The translations under genes were made by a program, and so were the position numbers. From assembly GCA_020161265.1 (NCBI GenBank), contig JAIUOC010000011.1, positions 62,001 through 126,000 on the forward strand: 64,000 bases of DNA. Reading direction: 5' to 3'. This DNA comes from Chloroflexota bacterium (GTDB lineage: Bacteria > Chloroflexota > Chloroflexia > Chloroflexales > Herpetosiphonaceae). Of this stretch, positions 8,936 to 18,656 are shown piece by piece (within the stretch, counting starts at the first letter, position 1; each line of letters starts with the position of its first letter). The notes below the pieces were generated by a model, which was not told the origin of the DNA, made no database searches, and saw nothing but the letters and a program-made list of their open reading frames with translations.

Positions 8936-10546
8936 TTAATCGAGTCGAACTTTGGCACCGAAGTTTTTGGCTTCTTTGCTGACAAAGTACGTGCCACACG
9001 CTGCATCTATCAAATCGGGATTGAAGGTGACTTGTTCCATATTATATTTGGCGATGCTGATCATCTGATCGAGAATATCGCGCGGTTGGCACATACGGAA
9101 AGGCCGATCATCCGGCTTGTACCATTTTTCCACCAAATAATCTAAGCCCTTGGGATCGAGGTTAATTTTGCGACCTTTGCACACCAACGACCAAATTTGT
9201 CGCCATTGCGATTCATCGGGGTCGCGCACCTCAATTTTGAATTTGATCCGACGCAAGAAAGCTTCGTCAGCCACTTGACTAGGGTCAAGGTTGGTCGAAA
9301 AAATTAGCAATTGATCGAATGGCACTTCGATTTTTTGGCCAGTGATCGTGGTCAAATAATCGTAGCGCTTTTCGAGCGGCACAATCCAGCGGTTGAGCAA
9401 GTCCATTGGGCGACATTGTTGGCGACCAAAGTCGTCGATCAAGAAAATCCCGCCGTTGGCTTTCATCTGGAAGGGTGCTTCGTAAAAACGCCCAGTTTCG
9501 TTGAAAGTCAAATCGAGCGCTTCGAGGGTCAGTTCGCCCCCGACCACCACCACAGGCCGTTTGATTTTGGCCCAACGTAAATCATAGCTTGAAGTGCCGA
9601 TATTGGCCTCTTTATCGACCAACGTATGCACAATGCTATCGTAAACTTTGATAATTTGACCATCAGCATCAATCGCATAGGGCACGAAAATATCATCGCC
9701 CATCAGGCGGGTAATCCGTTCGGCGATACTGGTTTTGCCATTGCCAGGATAGCCAAACAAGAAGATCGACGCGCCCGAATTGACCGCTGGCCCAACTTCA
9801 TTCAACACTTGATCGGTGATAATCAAATCGCTAAAGGCTTTGCGAATATTGCGCCGCGTGATCACCATGTTTTTGATCGTTTGCGCCTTGACTGATTCTA
9901 AAAACTGCTCGAATGGAACTGGAGCAGGCCCGCTGTAATTGCTTTTCTTCATGGCATCTTCGGCAGCTTGCGAGCCACGCGGAGTCAAAATATATTCGTA
10001 ATTGGTATCGCCAAAGCCACGTTGCCCAGCAATGTCGATATATTCCGAGTTGCGCATTTGGGTGATGACTGGATCGACCACACTATAGAACAAGCGCACT
10101 TCTTGGGCTAGCTCCATACCAGTGACCCGCGAACGGTTATAAATCACCCGCAGCAATTGGTCCTGAATTTGGGTTCGATTCAGGCCAGTTTCTTCAATTG
10201 TAGTTGGTACTTTGGGGTGATAGCTATTCCCCGATGGGGCTGAGCCGTCATCGTTCGGCACATCCCCCCCAAGTACCCGCGCACCACTCAACTTGCCGCT
10301 GGCTTGGGCCTCGGCCACCAGCGCATCAAGCTGTTGTTTGTGCATATTTAAGTGGCGCGTTGCCTCATAGTCGTTCTGCTCACGCGCTTCCTTCAAGCAA
10401 TCATACAGGGCACGAGCAACGGCATACTTAATTCCATCGACATACATATGATGCAAATATTCGCCCGGTCGCACGTAGCAGTCGGGTGTATGATCATTGC
10501 GGGCTTTCATTTCGTCATACGAACGCGCATCGAGTAAAAATCGCAT
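8936..10546 (-). CDS. AAA+ ATPase with N-terminal helix-turn-helix-like region
   Basis: This 536-residue protein has a Walker A motif GYPGNGKTS near residue 270, a Walker B motif GIFLIDDFGRQ near 370, a sensor-1 strand LLIFSTNLDP, and an arginine-rich FLRRIKFKIE segment that fits an arginine finger. It is a MoxR- or ClpX-like AAA+ module without a protease or HNH part. Residues about 120-215 (TIEETGLNRTQIQDQLLRVI, LAQEVRL) look like a winged helix. The role cannot be assigned; remodelling of a partner complex is a guess. AAGGGATGTGAGG just upstream supports ATG 10546. The gene has its own promoter and terminator. Confidence 0.8.
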   Translation of the reverse strand: MRFLLDARSYDEMKARNDHTPDCYVRPGEYLHHMYVDGIKYAVARALYDCLKEAREQNDYEATRHLNMHKQQLDALVAEAQASGKLSGARVLGGDVPNDDGSAPSGNSYHPKVPTTIEETGLNRTQIQDQLLRVIYNRSRVTGMELAQEVRLFYSVVDPVITQMRNSEYIDIAGQRGFGDTNYEYILTPRGSQAAEDAMKKSNYSGPAPVPFEQFLESVKAQTIKNMVITRRNIRKAFSDLIITDQVLNEVGPAVNSGASIFLFGYPGNGKTSIAERITRLMGDDIFVPYAIDADGQIIKVYDSIVHTLVDKEANIGTSSYDLRWAKIKRPVVVVGGELTLEALDLTFNETGRFYEAPFQMKANGGIFLIDDFGRQQCRPMDLLNRWIVPLEKRYDYLTTITGQKIEVPFDQLLIFSTNLDPSQVADEAFLRRIKFKIEVRDPDESQWRQIWSLVCKGRKINLDPKGLDYLVEKWYKPDDRPFRMCQPRDILDQMISIAKYNMEQVTFNPDLIDAACGTYFVSKEAKNFGAKVRLD

Positions 10547-10892
10547 GCCTCACATCCCTTCGTTTACTGCGCTTGCAGCAAGCGTTGCTAAATTCTCAAA
10601 ATCAATCTAATTGATTATAGGGGGCAAAAATCACCCCATGCAAGCACGACTTTGGGGGGAAATGGTTAAAGTACCTTAATCCCCTCTGCTTGGCCTACTA
10701 TCGCCGATGACCATAACAGGTCAATACTGCTAATTGTGGGTGGGGGTTTTACGCCAACCAACGACTCGCCGCAATATGCTATCGTATAGTCATTATTGTA
10801 CTACTACATCATATCGTAATTATTCACGATTCTTTAACCACAAGACCATGAGTTGCTAAAGAACTCGTGTAGGATGAGCAAGGAGCGCCAGT
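10547..10892. other. Divergent intergenic region between ATPase and receiver genes
   Basis: This 346-base gap separates divergently transcribed genes. The left part holds the ATPase promoter (10614-10643). The right part, 10650-10892, is AT-rich towards the receiver gene, with a short TATCGTATAGTC stretch near 10781 but no convincing -35/-10 pair. No coding sequence or structured RNA was seen. Confidence 0.6.
10614..10643 (-). promoter_or_regulatory. Sigma-70-type promoter of the AAA+ ATPase
   Basis: On the minus strand TTGCAT (10643-10638) and TATAAT (10619-10614) are 18 bases apart. Transcription would start near 10607, about 60 bases before the ATG at 10546. Confidence 0.6.
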
Positions 10893-11270
10893 ATGTTTAA
10901 ATCAACGCCGCAGAGCGCACAAATTGTGATTATTGAAGATAGCGCGACCGTGCGCGATATGCTTGCACATATCATCCGCGACGATGGCTATCAGGTTGCA
11001 ACCTACACAACTGCCGTGGATGGGTTAAAATACCTCCAGTCCAGCCAACCGCCGCGTCTGATTTTGCTTGATCGGGTCTTGCCGTATATGTCGTCGGAAG
11101 AATTTCTCGAGGCATTGCAAACCGAGCCACGGCTCAGCGCGATTCCAGTTGTGATCATTTCAACCTATTTATACGACGAACCAGCGCCGATCCCGTACAC
11201 GGTTGGCTATCTCGAAAAGCCAATCGCGATCGACGATTTGATGCGTGTGGTGCGTCGCTATTGTGATTAG
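10893..11270 (+). CDS. Single-domain response regulator (receiver)
   Basis: The 125-residue protein is a complete CheY-like receiver with no output domain. The acidic pair sits in IVIIEDSATV, the phospho-acceptor Asp is in LILLDRVLPYM, the switch Ser/Thr is in VVIISTY, and the conserved Lys is in GYLEKPI. Phosphorylation by a histidine kinase would alter binding to a partner protein. No kinase is adjacent; the nearest in this window is at 33.8 kb. Thirteen bases separate its stop from the first possible start of the PEP carboxylase, so the two may be co-transcribed, though no functional link is obvious. Confidence 0.92.
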   Translation: MFKSTPQSAQIVIIEDSATVRDMLAHIIRDDGYQVATYTTAVDGLKYLQSSQPPRLILLDRVLPYMSSEEFLEALQTEPRLSAIPVVIISTYLYDEPAPIPYTVGYLEKPIAIDDLMRVVRRYCD

Positions 11271-11309
11271 GCTGCGGCCAGTGTGCCGCTTATGGTTTGG
11301 AGTGTGGCG

Positions 11310-14099
11310 ATGTATACACCTGAAACCGACCGCACGCCGCTTTCAATGCTGATCCATTCCCTCGGGCATGTGCTTGGCGATGTGATTGTGGCCCAAGATG
11401 GGGTGTCAGCGTTTGAGCTTGAAGAAGATGTGCGCCAACGCACCAAGCAACGCCGAAGCGATGGAACGCTGCAAGAGACTCAAACCCTGACCGAGTTAAT
11501 TAGTCAATTACCAGTCGCTCAACTAATCGGGCTGATCAAGGCCTTTACCCATTATTTTGGCTTGGTCAATTTGGCCGAAAGCGTTGAACGCTTGCGAGTG
11601 CTAGCCGAGCGCGACCGCCAAAACGGCGATGCTCCACGTTCTGAATCGGTTGAATTGGCGTTGCAAGAGCTGCGTGATCGTGGCATTACCGCCCAGCAAG
11701 TTCAAGATTTGCTTGATCATGCCGAGATTCGGCCCGTTTTTACCGCCCACCCGACCGAGGCCAAACGCCGAACAACGCTCAAAAAGCATCATCGGATTGC
11801 TGGGGCGGCGCGGCAATTAACCGCCGATACAACCTTTCAACGTCAACGTGAACGCTTACTCGAATCAATTCGTGAAGAAGTGATCTCGCTTTGGCAAAGC
11901 GATGAAGTGCGAATTATCAAGCCAACCGTGATCGACGAAGTGAAAAATAATCTCTATTACTTCGAAGAATCGCTGTTCGATATGATTCCGCAACTCTACC
12001 GTGATACTGAGGCTTCGTTGCGCCAAATTTACCCTGAGCACGAATGGCGTGTACCAGCCTTCTTGCGCTTTGGCTCGTGGGTTGGCGGCGATCGCGATGG
12101 CAATCCATTTGTGATTCCCTCAGTCACGGTTGAAACGCTTAAATTGTTGATGGGCCGTTCGTTGCGCGAGCATATTCACTCAGTTGAGCGCTTGAGCCAT
12201 CGTTTAAGCCAATCGTCGCGCCAAGTGCCAATTAGCGAAGAATTAGCCCAATCGCTAATCCACGACGCGCCGTTGTTTCCTGAATTGGCGCAAGTGCTGG
12301 AGCGGCGCAATCCGCATGAGCCATATCGCCAAAAATGCTCCTACATTCACGCCAAGTTACATGCCACATTGGCTTATGTTGAGCGCTACGAGCCAGATTG
12401 GGCACGCGGCGGTCATCGCCCAGCTGAAGGCACATGGTATGCCAATGCCAACCAATATCTCGCCGATTTAGCGACCATGGAATATAGCTTGCGCACCAAT
12501 GGCGCAGCCTCAGTCGCCGATGGCTTTTTGCGCGATATCCAATGCTCAGCTAAAGTGTTTGGCTTACACACTGCGACCCTCGATATTCGCCAACACAGCA
12601 GCCGCCACACCAACGCCTTGAGCGAAATTTTTGAATATGCAGGCATCTGCGACGATTACGCCAGCCTGAGCCAAGCCGAACGTACCATTGTTTTGGAGCG
12701 TGAGCTAGCCAATAATCGTCCGTTGATCCCAACCCATCTCTACTACAGCCCCGAAACGGTTGAGATCATCGAAACCTTCCGTACAATTCGTGCGGTGCTT
12801 TCCGATTTGAATGCTGAGGCAATCGAAACCTATATTATTTCGATGACCGAAGGCCCAAGCGATATTTTGGCAGTGCTGTTGCTGGCGCGTGAGGCAGGCA
12901 TTTATCAGCCAGGCGAGCATAGTTGGCTAAATATTGTGCCATTATTTGAAACTGGAGCCGACCTCATCGCCGCGCCAGAGATTATGCACACGCTGCTTTC
13001 GAGCGAAGCCTATCGCCAACATTTGGTGCTGCGCAACGATGTGCAAGAAATTATGTTGGGCTATAGCGATTCCAACAAAGATGGCGGTTTTGCCGACGCT
13101 CACTGGGCGCTCTATCTTGCCCAAGTGGCCTTAGCCGAAACCTGCTTCCGTCATCGGGTAGCAATGCGCTTGTTCCACGGTCGTGGTGGAGCGGTTGGCC
13201 GTGGTGGCGGGCCTGCCAATCGCGCGATTTTAGGTCAACCACCAGGCACAGTCGGCGGGCGGATCAAAATCACTGAACAAGGCGAAGTGATTAGCGATCG
13301 TTATGCCGAGCCAGAGACGGCCTATCGCCATCAAGAGCAAATTATCAACGCCGTATTGCGCTCGTCGTTAGGCGTGAGCATCGCGCATATCAGCCAAGAA
13401 TGGCACGACGCGATGAGCAGCCTAGCCCAAGTATCGCGCAAAGTCTATCGGGGCTTGGTCTACGATCATCCACATTTCTTGGAATACTTCCGCAATGCTA
13501 CGCCGATTACCGAAATTAGCCGCTTGAATATTGGCTCACGCCCAGCCAGCCGCAAAGCCAGCGACCGCATCGAAGATTTGCGGGCGATACCCTGGGTCTT
13601 TAGTTGGATGCAAAGTCGGCATACCTTGCCTGGTTGGTATGGCTTGGGCAGTGCCTTGGAGCATTTAATTCAAGCTGATACCAATGGCCTAACCACCTTG
13701 CAGGGAATGTACAACGATTGGCCATTCTTTCGCACCATGCTGGATAATGCCCAAATGATTTTATCTAAGGCTGATATGGATATCGCGGCGCAATATGCCC
13801 TACTTGTGCCCGACCAAGCCTTAGCCAACGAAATCTTTGGCTTGATTAAGGCCGAATATCAACGCACGGTTAAATGGATCTGCGAGGTGGCTCAAATTAA
13901 TGAGCTGTTGGATACCAGCCCAATTTTGCAGCACTCGATTAAGCAGCGTAATCCTTATGTTGACCCATTGAGTTTTGTGCAAATCGAATTGCTCCGGCGT
14001 TTGCGCACCGATCCCGATGGGCTTGAGCACAACGATCTTGAGGATGCAATTCTGCTCAGCATCAATGGGATTGCCGCAGGCTTGAAAAATACTGGTTAG
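11310..14099 (+). CDS. ppc: Phosphoenolpyruvate carboxylase
   Basis: This 929-residue enzyme converts phosphoenolpyruvate and bicarbonate to oxaloacetate plus phosphate, replenishing the TCA cycle. Diagnostic motifs are present: FTAHPTEAKRR with the catalytic His, GGDRDGNPFV, LGYSDSNKDGG, FHGRGGAVGRGGGP, QPPGTVGGRIKITEQGE, and the C-terminal GIAAGLKNTG that forms part of the active site. Length matches the usual 880-970. ATG 11310 is preferred over GTG 11283 because TGGAG sits seven bases upstream. A typical bacterial allosteric enzyme is expected; no plant-type N-terminal phosphorylation motif was seen. Confidence 0.97.
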   Translation: MYTPETDRTPLSMLIHSLGHVLGDVIVAQDGVSAFELEEDVRQRTKQRRSDGTLQETQTLTELISQLPVAQLIGLIKAFTHYFGLVNLAESVERLRVLAERDRQNGDAPRSESVELALQELRDRGITAQQVQDLLDHAEIRPVFTAHPTEAKRRTTLKKHHRIAGAARQLTADTTFQRQRERLLESIREEVISLWQSDEVRIIKPTVIDEVKNNLYYFEESLFDMIPQLYRDTEASLRQIYPEHEWRVPAFLRFGSWVGGDRDGNPFVIPSVTVETLKLLMGRSLREHIHSVERLSHRLSQSSRQVPISEELAQSLIHDAPLFPELAQVLERRNPHEPYRQKCSYIHAKLHATLAYVERYEPDWARGGHRPAEGTWYANANQYLADLATMEYSLRTNGAASVADGFLRDIQCSAKVFGLHTATLDIRQHSSRHTNALSEIFEYAGICDDYASLSQAERTIVLERELANNRPLIPTHLYYSPETVEIIETFRTIRAVLSDLNAEAIETYIISMTEGPSDILAVLLLAREAGIYQPGEHSWLNIVPLFETGADLIAAPEIMHTLLSSEAYRQHLVLRNDVQEIMLGYSDSNKDGGFADAHWALYLAQVALAETCFRHRVAMRLFHGRGGAVGRGGGPANRAILGQPPGTVGGRIKITEQGEVISDRYAEPETAYRHQEQIINAVLRSSLGVSIAHISQEWHDAMSSLAQVSRKVYRGLVYDHPHFLEYFRNATPITEISRLNIGSRPASRKASDRIEDLRAIPWVFSWMQSRHTLPGWYGLGSALEHLIQADTNGLTTLQGMYNDWPFFRTMLDNAQMILSKADMDIAAQYALLVPDQALANEIFGLIKAEYQRTVKWICEVAQINELLDTSPILQHSIKQRNPYVDPLSFVQIELLRRLRTDPDGLEHNDLEDAILLSINGIAAGLKNTG

Positions 14100-14100
14100 C

Positions 14101-14325
14101 AGTCGGGGTCTAGGGATCAGGGATCAGGGATCAGGGATCAGGATGGTAAGCACATAGATCATAGCTGGAATGGTTTATACCGTTGGCCGTGGTTTAACGT
14201 TATAAACCATTCCAATTAGCAGTCCGGTTACGAAAAGCCAAAAGCCTAGAGCCAATCCCCCTTCGTGTTCTTCATCCTTCATCCTTCATCCTTCATCCTT
14301 CATCCCTCATCCTTCATCCCTCGTC
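14101..14325. repeat. Dispersed intergenic repeat, copy C, with two 7-base tandem arrays
   Basis: Four copies of AGGGATC occupy 14112-14139. Seven copies of CATCCTT or CATCCCT occupy 14273-14321. Between them are a strong hairpin (14167-14213) and fragments such as AAAAGCCTAGAGCC. The CTTCGTGTTC arm appears at 14261-14270, but I do not see its left partner, so this copy is rearranged or partial. Confidence 0.7.
14167..14213. repeat. Perfect 13-bp inverted repeat (hairpin) after ppc
   Basis: GGAATGGTTTATA at 14167-14179 is the exact reverse complement of TATAAACCATTCC at 14201-14213, with a 21-base loop. No T-run follows. It might end the ppc transcript or be a processing site, or be a separate mobile palindromic element; sequence alone does not decide. 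Confidence 0.7.
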
Positions 14326-14384
14326 GCCCCAAGCTTGTATGGTAAGATAAGGCAAGATTTGATTTTACTTCACGGAGGACAACG

Positions 14385-15881
14385 ATGTCGGACCATAAGG
14401 TGTACTATAACTACATTGGCGGCGAGTGGGTGCCAGCGCGTTCGGGCAAGACCTACGAGAACCGCAACCCCGCCGATACCCGCGATGTGATTGGCATCTT
14501 CCCCGACTCTGGTGCTGAGGATATTGCCGATGCGGTTGCCGCAGCCAAAGAGGCCTACAATGCATGGCGACTTGTGCCAGCTCCCAAGCGTGGCGAGTTG
14601 CTGTATCGGGCTTCGCAAATTCTTCAAGAACGCAAAGAGCAATATGCCAACGATATGACCCGTGAAATGGGCAAGGTTTTGGCCGAAACCCGTGGCGATG
14701 TGCAAGAAGCGATCGACATGGGCTATTTTATGGCTGGCGAAGGTCGGCGTTTGTATGGCGTAACCACGCCCTCGGAATTGCCCAATAAATTCCAGATGAG
14801 CGTGCGCCAACCGTTGGGCGTGTGTGGCTTGATTACACCATGGAACTTCCCAATGGCCATCCCATCGTGGAAGATCTTTCCAGCCTTGATTTGCGGTAAC
14901 ACGGTGGTGATCAAGCCTGCCGAAGATACGCCACTTTCAACCTACAACTTTGTGCAAGCCTTGGTTGATGCTGGCCTACCTAAAGGTGTGGTCAATATTG
15001 TTTCGGGCCATGGCCCAACTGCTGGCGAGCCATTGGTGCAACATCCCGATGTGAAAGTGATTTCGTTCACTGGCTCGACCGAAGTTGGTCGCCATGTTTC
15101 AACCCTTTGTGCCCAACAAGGCAAGCATGTGTCGCTCGAAATGGGCGGCAAAAACCCCATGATCATCATGGACGATGCTGATCTTGATTTAGTGTTGGCG
15201 GGCGCAGTTTGGGGCGCATTTGGCACAACCGGCCAACGCTGTACCGCGACCTCACGGATTATTGCTCATCGCTCAATTGTTGATGAACTGACCAGCCGCA
15301 TCCAAGCTGAAGCCAAAACCATTCAAGTGGGCAATGGCTTGCTCGACGGTATGCAAATGGGGCCATCAATTAACGAAGGCCAATTGAGCGTGGTTGAAAA
15401 ATATGTCAAGATTGGCCGTGAAGAAGGCGCTGAATTGGTGCTGGGCGGCGAACGCTTGACCGATGGCGATTTGGGCCATGGCTTCTTCCACCAGCCAACC
15501 ATTTTTGGCAATGTCAAACGCAATATGCGCATCGCTCAAGAGGAAATTTTCGGGCCTGTGGTTTCGATCATTCCGGTTGATAGCCTTGAAGAAGCGATTG
15601 ATGTTGCCAACGACGTGCCATATGGTTTGTCATCGTCGATTTATACTCGCAATGTCAATAATGCCTTCATTGCCATGCGTGATCTCTACACTGGGATTGT
15701 CTATGTCAATGCGCCAACCATTGGGGCCGAAATTCACCTGCCCTTTGGTGGCACCAAAGGCACTGGCAACGGCAAACGCGAAGGTGGCACCCAGGTACTC
15801 GATACCTACAGCGAATGGAAATCGTTGTATGTCGATTACAGTGGTGGCTTGCAACGCGCCCAAATCGATAACGCCGAATAA
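14385..15881 (+). CDS. NAD(P)+-dependent aldehyde dehydrogenase
   Basis: The 498-residue enzyme oxidises an aldehyde to the acid. Glu252 (in SLEMGGKNP) and the catalytic Cys286 (in [11 protein letters not shown]) are present, as are the cofactor motifs [14 protein letters not shown] and FTGSTEVG. The C-terminal segment [19 protein letters not shown] resembles the ALDH7 and ketoglutarate-semialdehyde dehydrogenase group, so an amino-acid- or sugar-acid-derived semialdehyde is a reasonable substrate guess. GGAGG about eight bases upstream supports ATG 14385. It stands alone in its transcription unit. Confidence 0.95.
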   Translation: MSDHKVYYNYIGGEWVPARSGKTYENRNPADTRDVIGIFPDSGAEDIADAVAAAKEAYNAWRLVPAPKRGELLYRASQILQERKEQYANDMTREMGKVLAETRGDVQEAIDMGYFMAGEGRRLYGVTTPSELPNKFQMSVRQPLGVCGLITPWNFPMAIPSWKIFPALICGNTVVIKPAEDTPLSTYNFVQALVDAGLPKGVVNIVSGHGPTAGEPLVQHPDVKVISFTGSTEVGRHVSTLCAQQGKHVSLEMGGKNPMIIMDDADLDLVLAGAVWGAFGTTGQRCTATSRIIAHRSIVDELTSRIQAEAKTIQVGNGLLDGMQMGPSINEGQLSVVEKYVKIGREEGAELVLGGERLTDGDLGHGFFHQPTIFGNVKRNMRIAQEEIFGPVVSIIPVDSLEEAIDVANDVPYGLSSSIYTRNVNNAFIAMRDLYTGIVYVNAPTIGAEIHLPFGGTKGTGNGKREGGTQVLDTYSEWKSLYVDYSGGLQRAQIDNAE

Positions 15882-16066
15882 TCAGTATTTCAGCCGAGAG
15901 CCAGTCGTTGGGCTGGCTCTCGATTGGATGCAAAAGCGCGTTAAGACTTTGTTTCTTGTCACTCCCCCCTCGTTCGAGTACAATACCAAAAAATTCTGGC
16001 ACATTTCGTTGTCTCAATGAGCAGCGCTGCTCCAACCCCTTTGCAACGACACGAGAACACACACTT

Positions 16067-18613
16067 ATGATCGCAACATCTTCACGACAGGTAGCCGTGC
16101 CACGCACACAACGTCGCCGCTTCACGGTTGAACATCTGGCCTATATTGGCCTTGGCTTGCTCTCGGTGCTGATGCACTTGTGGGCGCTTGGCGGTCGATC
16201 ATTGCACCACGATGAAACGATTCATGCCTATTATTCGTGGTTGCTCTATCGCGGCGATGGCTATTTGCATGATCCGTTGACCCACGGGCCGTTTTTATAT
16301 TATTGGACAGCTTTGCAATACTTTTTGTTTGGCGACAATGATTTTACGGCGCGTTTGGCCGCTGCGACCTTTGGAATAGCCTTAACCCTCACTCCTTGGC
16401 TGTTGCGCAAAAATATTGGGCGTGGCACGGCCTTGTTGATGGTGGGCTATCTGTTAATTTCGCCAGTAACCTTGTATGTCGGGCGTTTTATTCGCCACGA
16501 TATTTTTGCGGTTACCCAAGAAATTATCTGTCTGATTGCGATCATTCGCTATATTTCCACCCGCCATGTGCGCTGGATTTATATTTTCTTCGCTTCGTTT
16601 GCTTTAATGTTTGTAACAATTGAGACCTCGTATCTCTTTACCTTGACCCTTGGCAGTTTTATTGTGTTGGTCACCTTGTGGCAAGTCAATCGCAAGCTGT
16701 TGATTCTGTTTGGAGTCTATGGCTTATTGGCGGTAGCTTGTCTCAAGGGCATCCCTGATCATCGTGGCCTGTTGGTTACAGCTAATGGTAATCCAGCCCC
16801 AGTGCTCGATGTTAACGGCCAAGAGCAATGGCTGCCGCTGCCGTTGGTTACTGAAAGCCAAGCCTTGGTCGTGCGCAATCAAGGCGACGATCTGTTTTTC
16901 GATGACACCGCCAATGGTGGTTTCCGCCAAGGCTACTTCTCGAAGCTCAGCGAAACCTTGTTTGGGATTGATGATGCCGAGGTACAATCGAACCCAAGCC
17001 GCTTGTATCACCAAGTCAAAAATCAAACGCTTTATGGCAATAACGGCGTGTTTATGCACATGCCAATTACCGCCCTAACGCTGCTCACGCTGGTCTTTTT
17101 GATCGCGGTGATTGTGATTATTTGGTTTTACAAGGGCAAAGATCAAACCCAAACCATGTGGAAACGAGCGGTCAGCCAAGCCCCTGAGCGTAGTTTATTG
17201 CCAGCTTTGGATTCACTGTGGAGCATTCACGGGGCGCTGGCAGTAATTTTGGGCTTGGTGATTTACGCCGCCTTCTTCACCTCGTTTGGGGTGCATCCAG
17301 TTGGCGTGGTTTCGGGGATTGCTGGTTCGCTGCTGTATTGGGTGGCGCAACACGATGTTGAGCGCGGCGGTCAGCCCAGCCATTACTATTTTGTCCAATT
17401 GCTAGTGTACGAGCCATTGCTGCTCTTTGCTGGCTTTGCGGCAACCTTGGCAGGTATCGGCCACTTAGCGTTGCAAATCAAACGGGGCGCTGCTTTGACG
17501 GCTCAGCGCATGGCTCCTGGCTTGTTGGCGTGGTGGGCGGCTGGCTCATTTGCCTTGTATAGCTGGGCTGGCGAGAAAATGCCATGGATCACCCTGCACG
17601 TGGCCGTACCATTGATTTTTATTGCCGCTTGGGGCATTGGGCAGATTTTTGCTTGGGGCTTTCAGCCAATTCAAAAAGCTTGGCTGAGCAGCAAAATGCC
17701 AACCCGCCGCGATGAATGGCTTGGGCTATTTGGCTATTTGGCGGTGGTGGGTTTGGTTGCTAGCTATGCACTCATGCAATTGGTGCGGATGATTCGCATC
17801 CAACCCAATATTGCGCCAACTGGTAGCCCCGCCACACCGATGTTCCTCGTAAGCATGATTTTGATTGTGCTAGCAATTACGGGCTTTTATAGCTTGTTCC
17901 ATGGCTGGCGGCGAGCGCTGACAGGCTTAACCTTGGCCTTAACCATTATGTGGAGTGCCTATTCATTCCGCTCGGCTTGGCGCTTGAACTATCAAAATGG
18001 CGATATTCCAGTAGAAATGCTGGTGTATGTGCAAAGTTCGCCCGATGTTGGCCGCGTGATGGATGATTTACGCGAAGTTTCGTTCGCAGAGACAGGCCGC
18101 ATGGAATTGCCGATTATGTACGATAACGAGCAAATCTGGAAGTGGTATGTGCGCGAATATACCAAAGCAGTCGGCTTCTCTGGCTCGATGAATAGCCCAG
18201 CCAGCGCTGAAACAGCGGCAATTTTGATGATCGACAGCAATTGGTCTACCAACGAAGCCAATGTCCAAGGCTTCCTTGAAGGGCGTTTCCCATTGCGTTG
18301 GTGGTTCCCCGAAGGCCAGTTTTATCGCTTTGCCGAAGTACCAGAACTTGATGCCAATGGTCAAACCATGCGCGATAGCAATGGCGAGCAAGTGATGAAA
18401 GCTGCGCCATATGATCAAGATTCGACAATTGGGCGGGTGATACGCAACCCATTTGATGCTAAAACCCAAAATGAGCTTTGGCGTTATTTGCTGTTCCGTC
18501 AGCCACCAGGCCAACTCTCATCGGTTGACTTTAAAGTCTATGTTCGCCCGCGCTATGCCCACGTGTTGGGCGTGCAAGCTCAAAACGTGAATGGCCAATC
18601 GCAGGTGCGTTAG
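16067..18613 (+). CDS. Agl23-like (TIGR03663) membrane glycosyltransferase-type protein
   Basis: This 848-residue protein has more than ten hydrophobic segments and the N-terminal signature RSLHHDETIHAYYSW, where the acidic pair in the first periplasmic loop is typical of GT-C/PMT-related transferases that use lipid-linked sugars. LYVGRFIRHD and SWAGEKMPWITLH are shared with the next gene. Family TIGR03663 is named for archaeal Agl23. In bacteria the role is unproven; transfer of sugars to surface glycans or proteins is inferred. ATG 16067 follows an untranslated stretch; an upstream in-frame opening at 15908 lacks a hydrophobic start. A 43-base gap leads to the paralogue downstream, suggesting an operon. 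Confidence 0.85.
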   Translation: MIATSSRQVAVPRTQRRRFTVEHLAYIGLGLLSVLMHLWALGGRSLHHDETIHAYYSWLLYRGDGYLHDPLTHGPFLYYWTALQYFLFGDNDFTARLAAATFGIALTLTPWLLRKNIGRGTALLMVGYLLISPVTLYVGRFIRHDIFAVTQEIICLIAIIRYISTRHVRWIYIFFASFALMFVTIETSYLFTLTLGSFIVLVTLWQVNRKLLILFGVYGLLAVACLKGIPDHRGLLVTANGNPAPVLDVNGQEQWLPLPLVTESQALVVRNQGDDLFFDDTANGGFRQGYFSKLSETLFGIDDAEVQSNPSRLYHQVKNQTLYGNNGVFMHMPITALTLLTLVFLIAVIVIIWFYKGKDQTQTMWKRAVSQAPERSLLPALDSLWSIHGALAVILGLVIYAAFFTSFGVHPVGVVSGIAGSLLYWVAQHDVERGGQPSHYYFVQLLVYEPLLLFAGFAATLAGIGHLALQIKRGAALTAQRMAPGLLAWWAAGSFALYSWAGEKMPWITLHVAVPLIFIAAWGIGQIFAWGFQPIQKAWLSSKMPTRRDEWLGLFGYLAVVGLVASYALMQLVRMIRIQPNIAPTGSPATPMFLVSMILIVLAITGFYSLFHGWRRALTGLTLALTIMWSAYSFRSAWRLNYQNGDIPVEMLVYVQSSPDVGRVMDDLREVSFAETGRMELPIMYDNEQIWKWYVREYTKAVGFSGSMNSPASAETAAILMIDSNWSTNEANVQGFLEGRFPLRWWFPEGQFYRFAEVPELDANGQTMRDSNGEQVMKAAPYDQDSTIGRVIRNPFDAKTQNELWRYLLFRQPPGQLSSVDFKVYVRPRYAHVLGVQAQNVNGQSQVR

Positions 18614-18656
18614 GCCGGTCTGTGTTTCCACTTTGTAACGAGATGATTTGTTGCTT

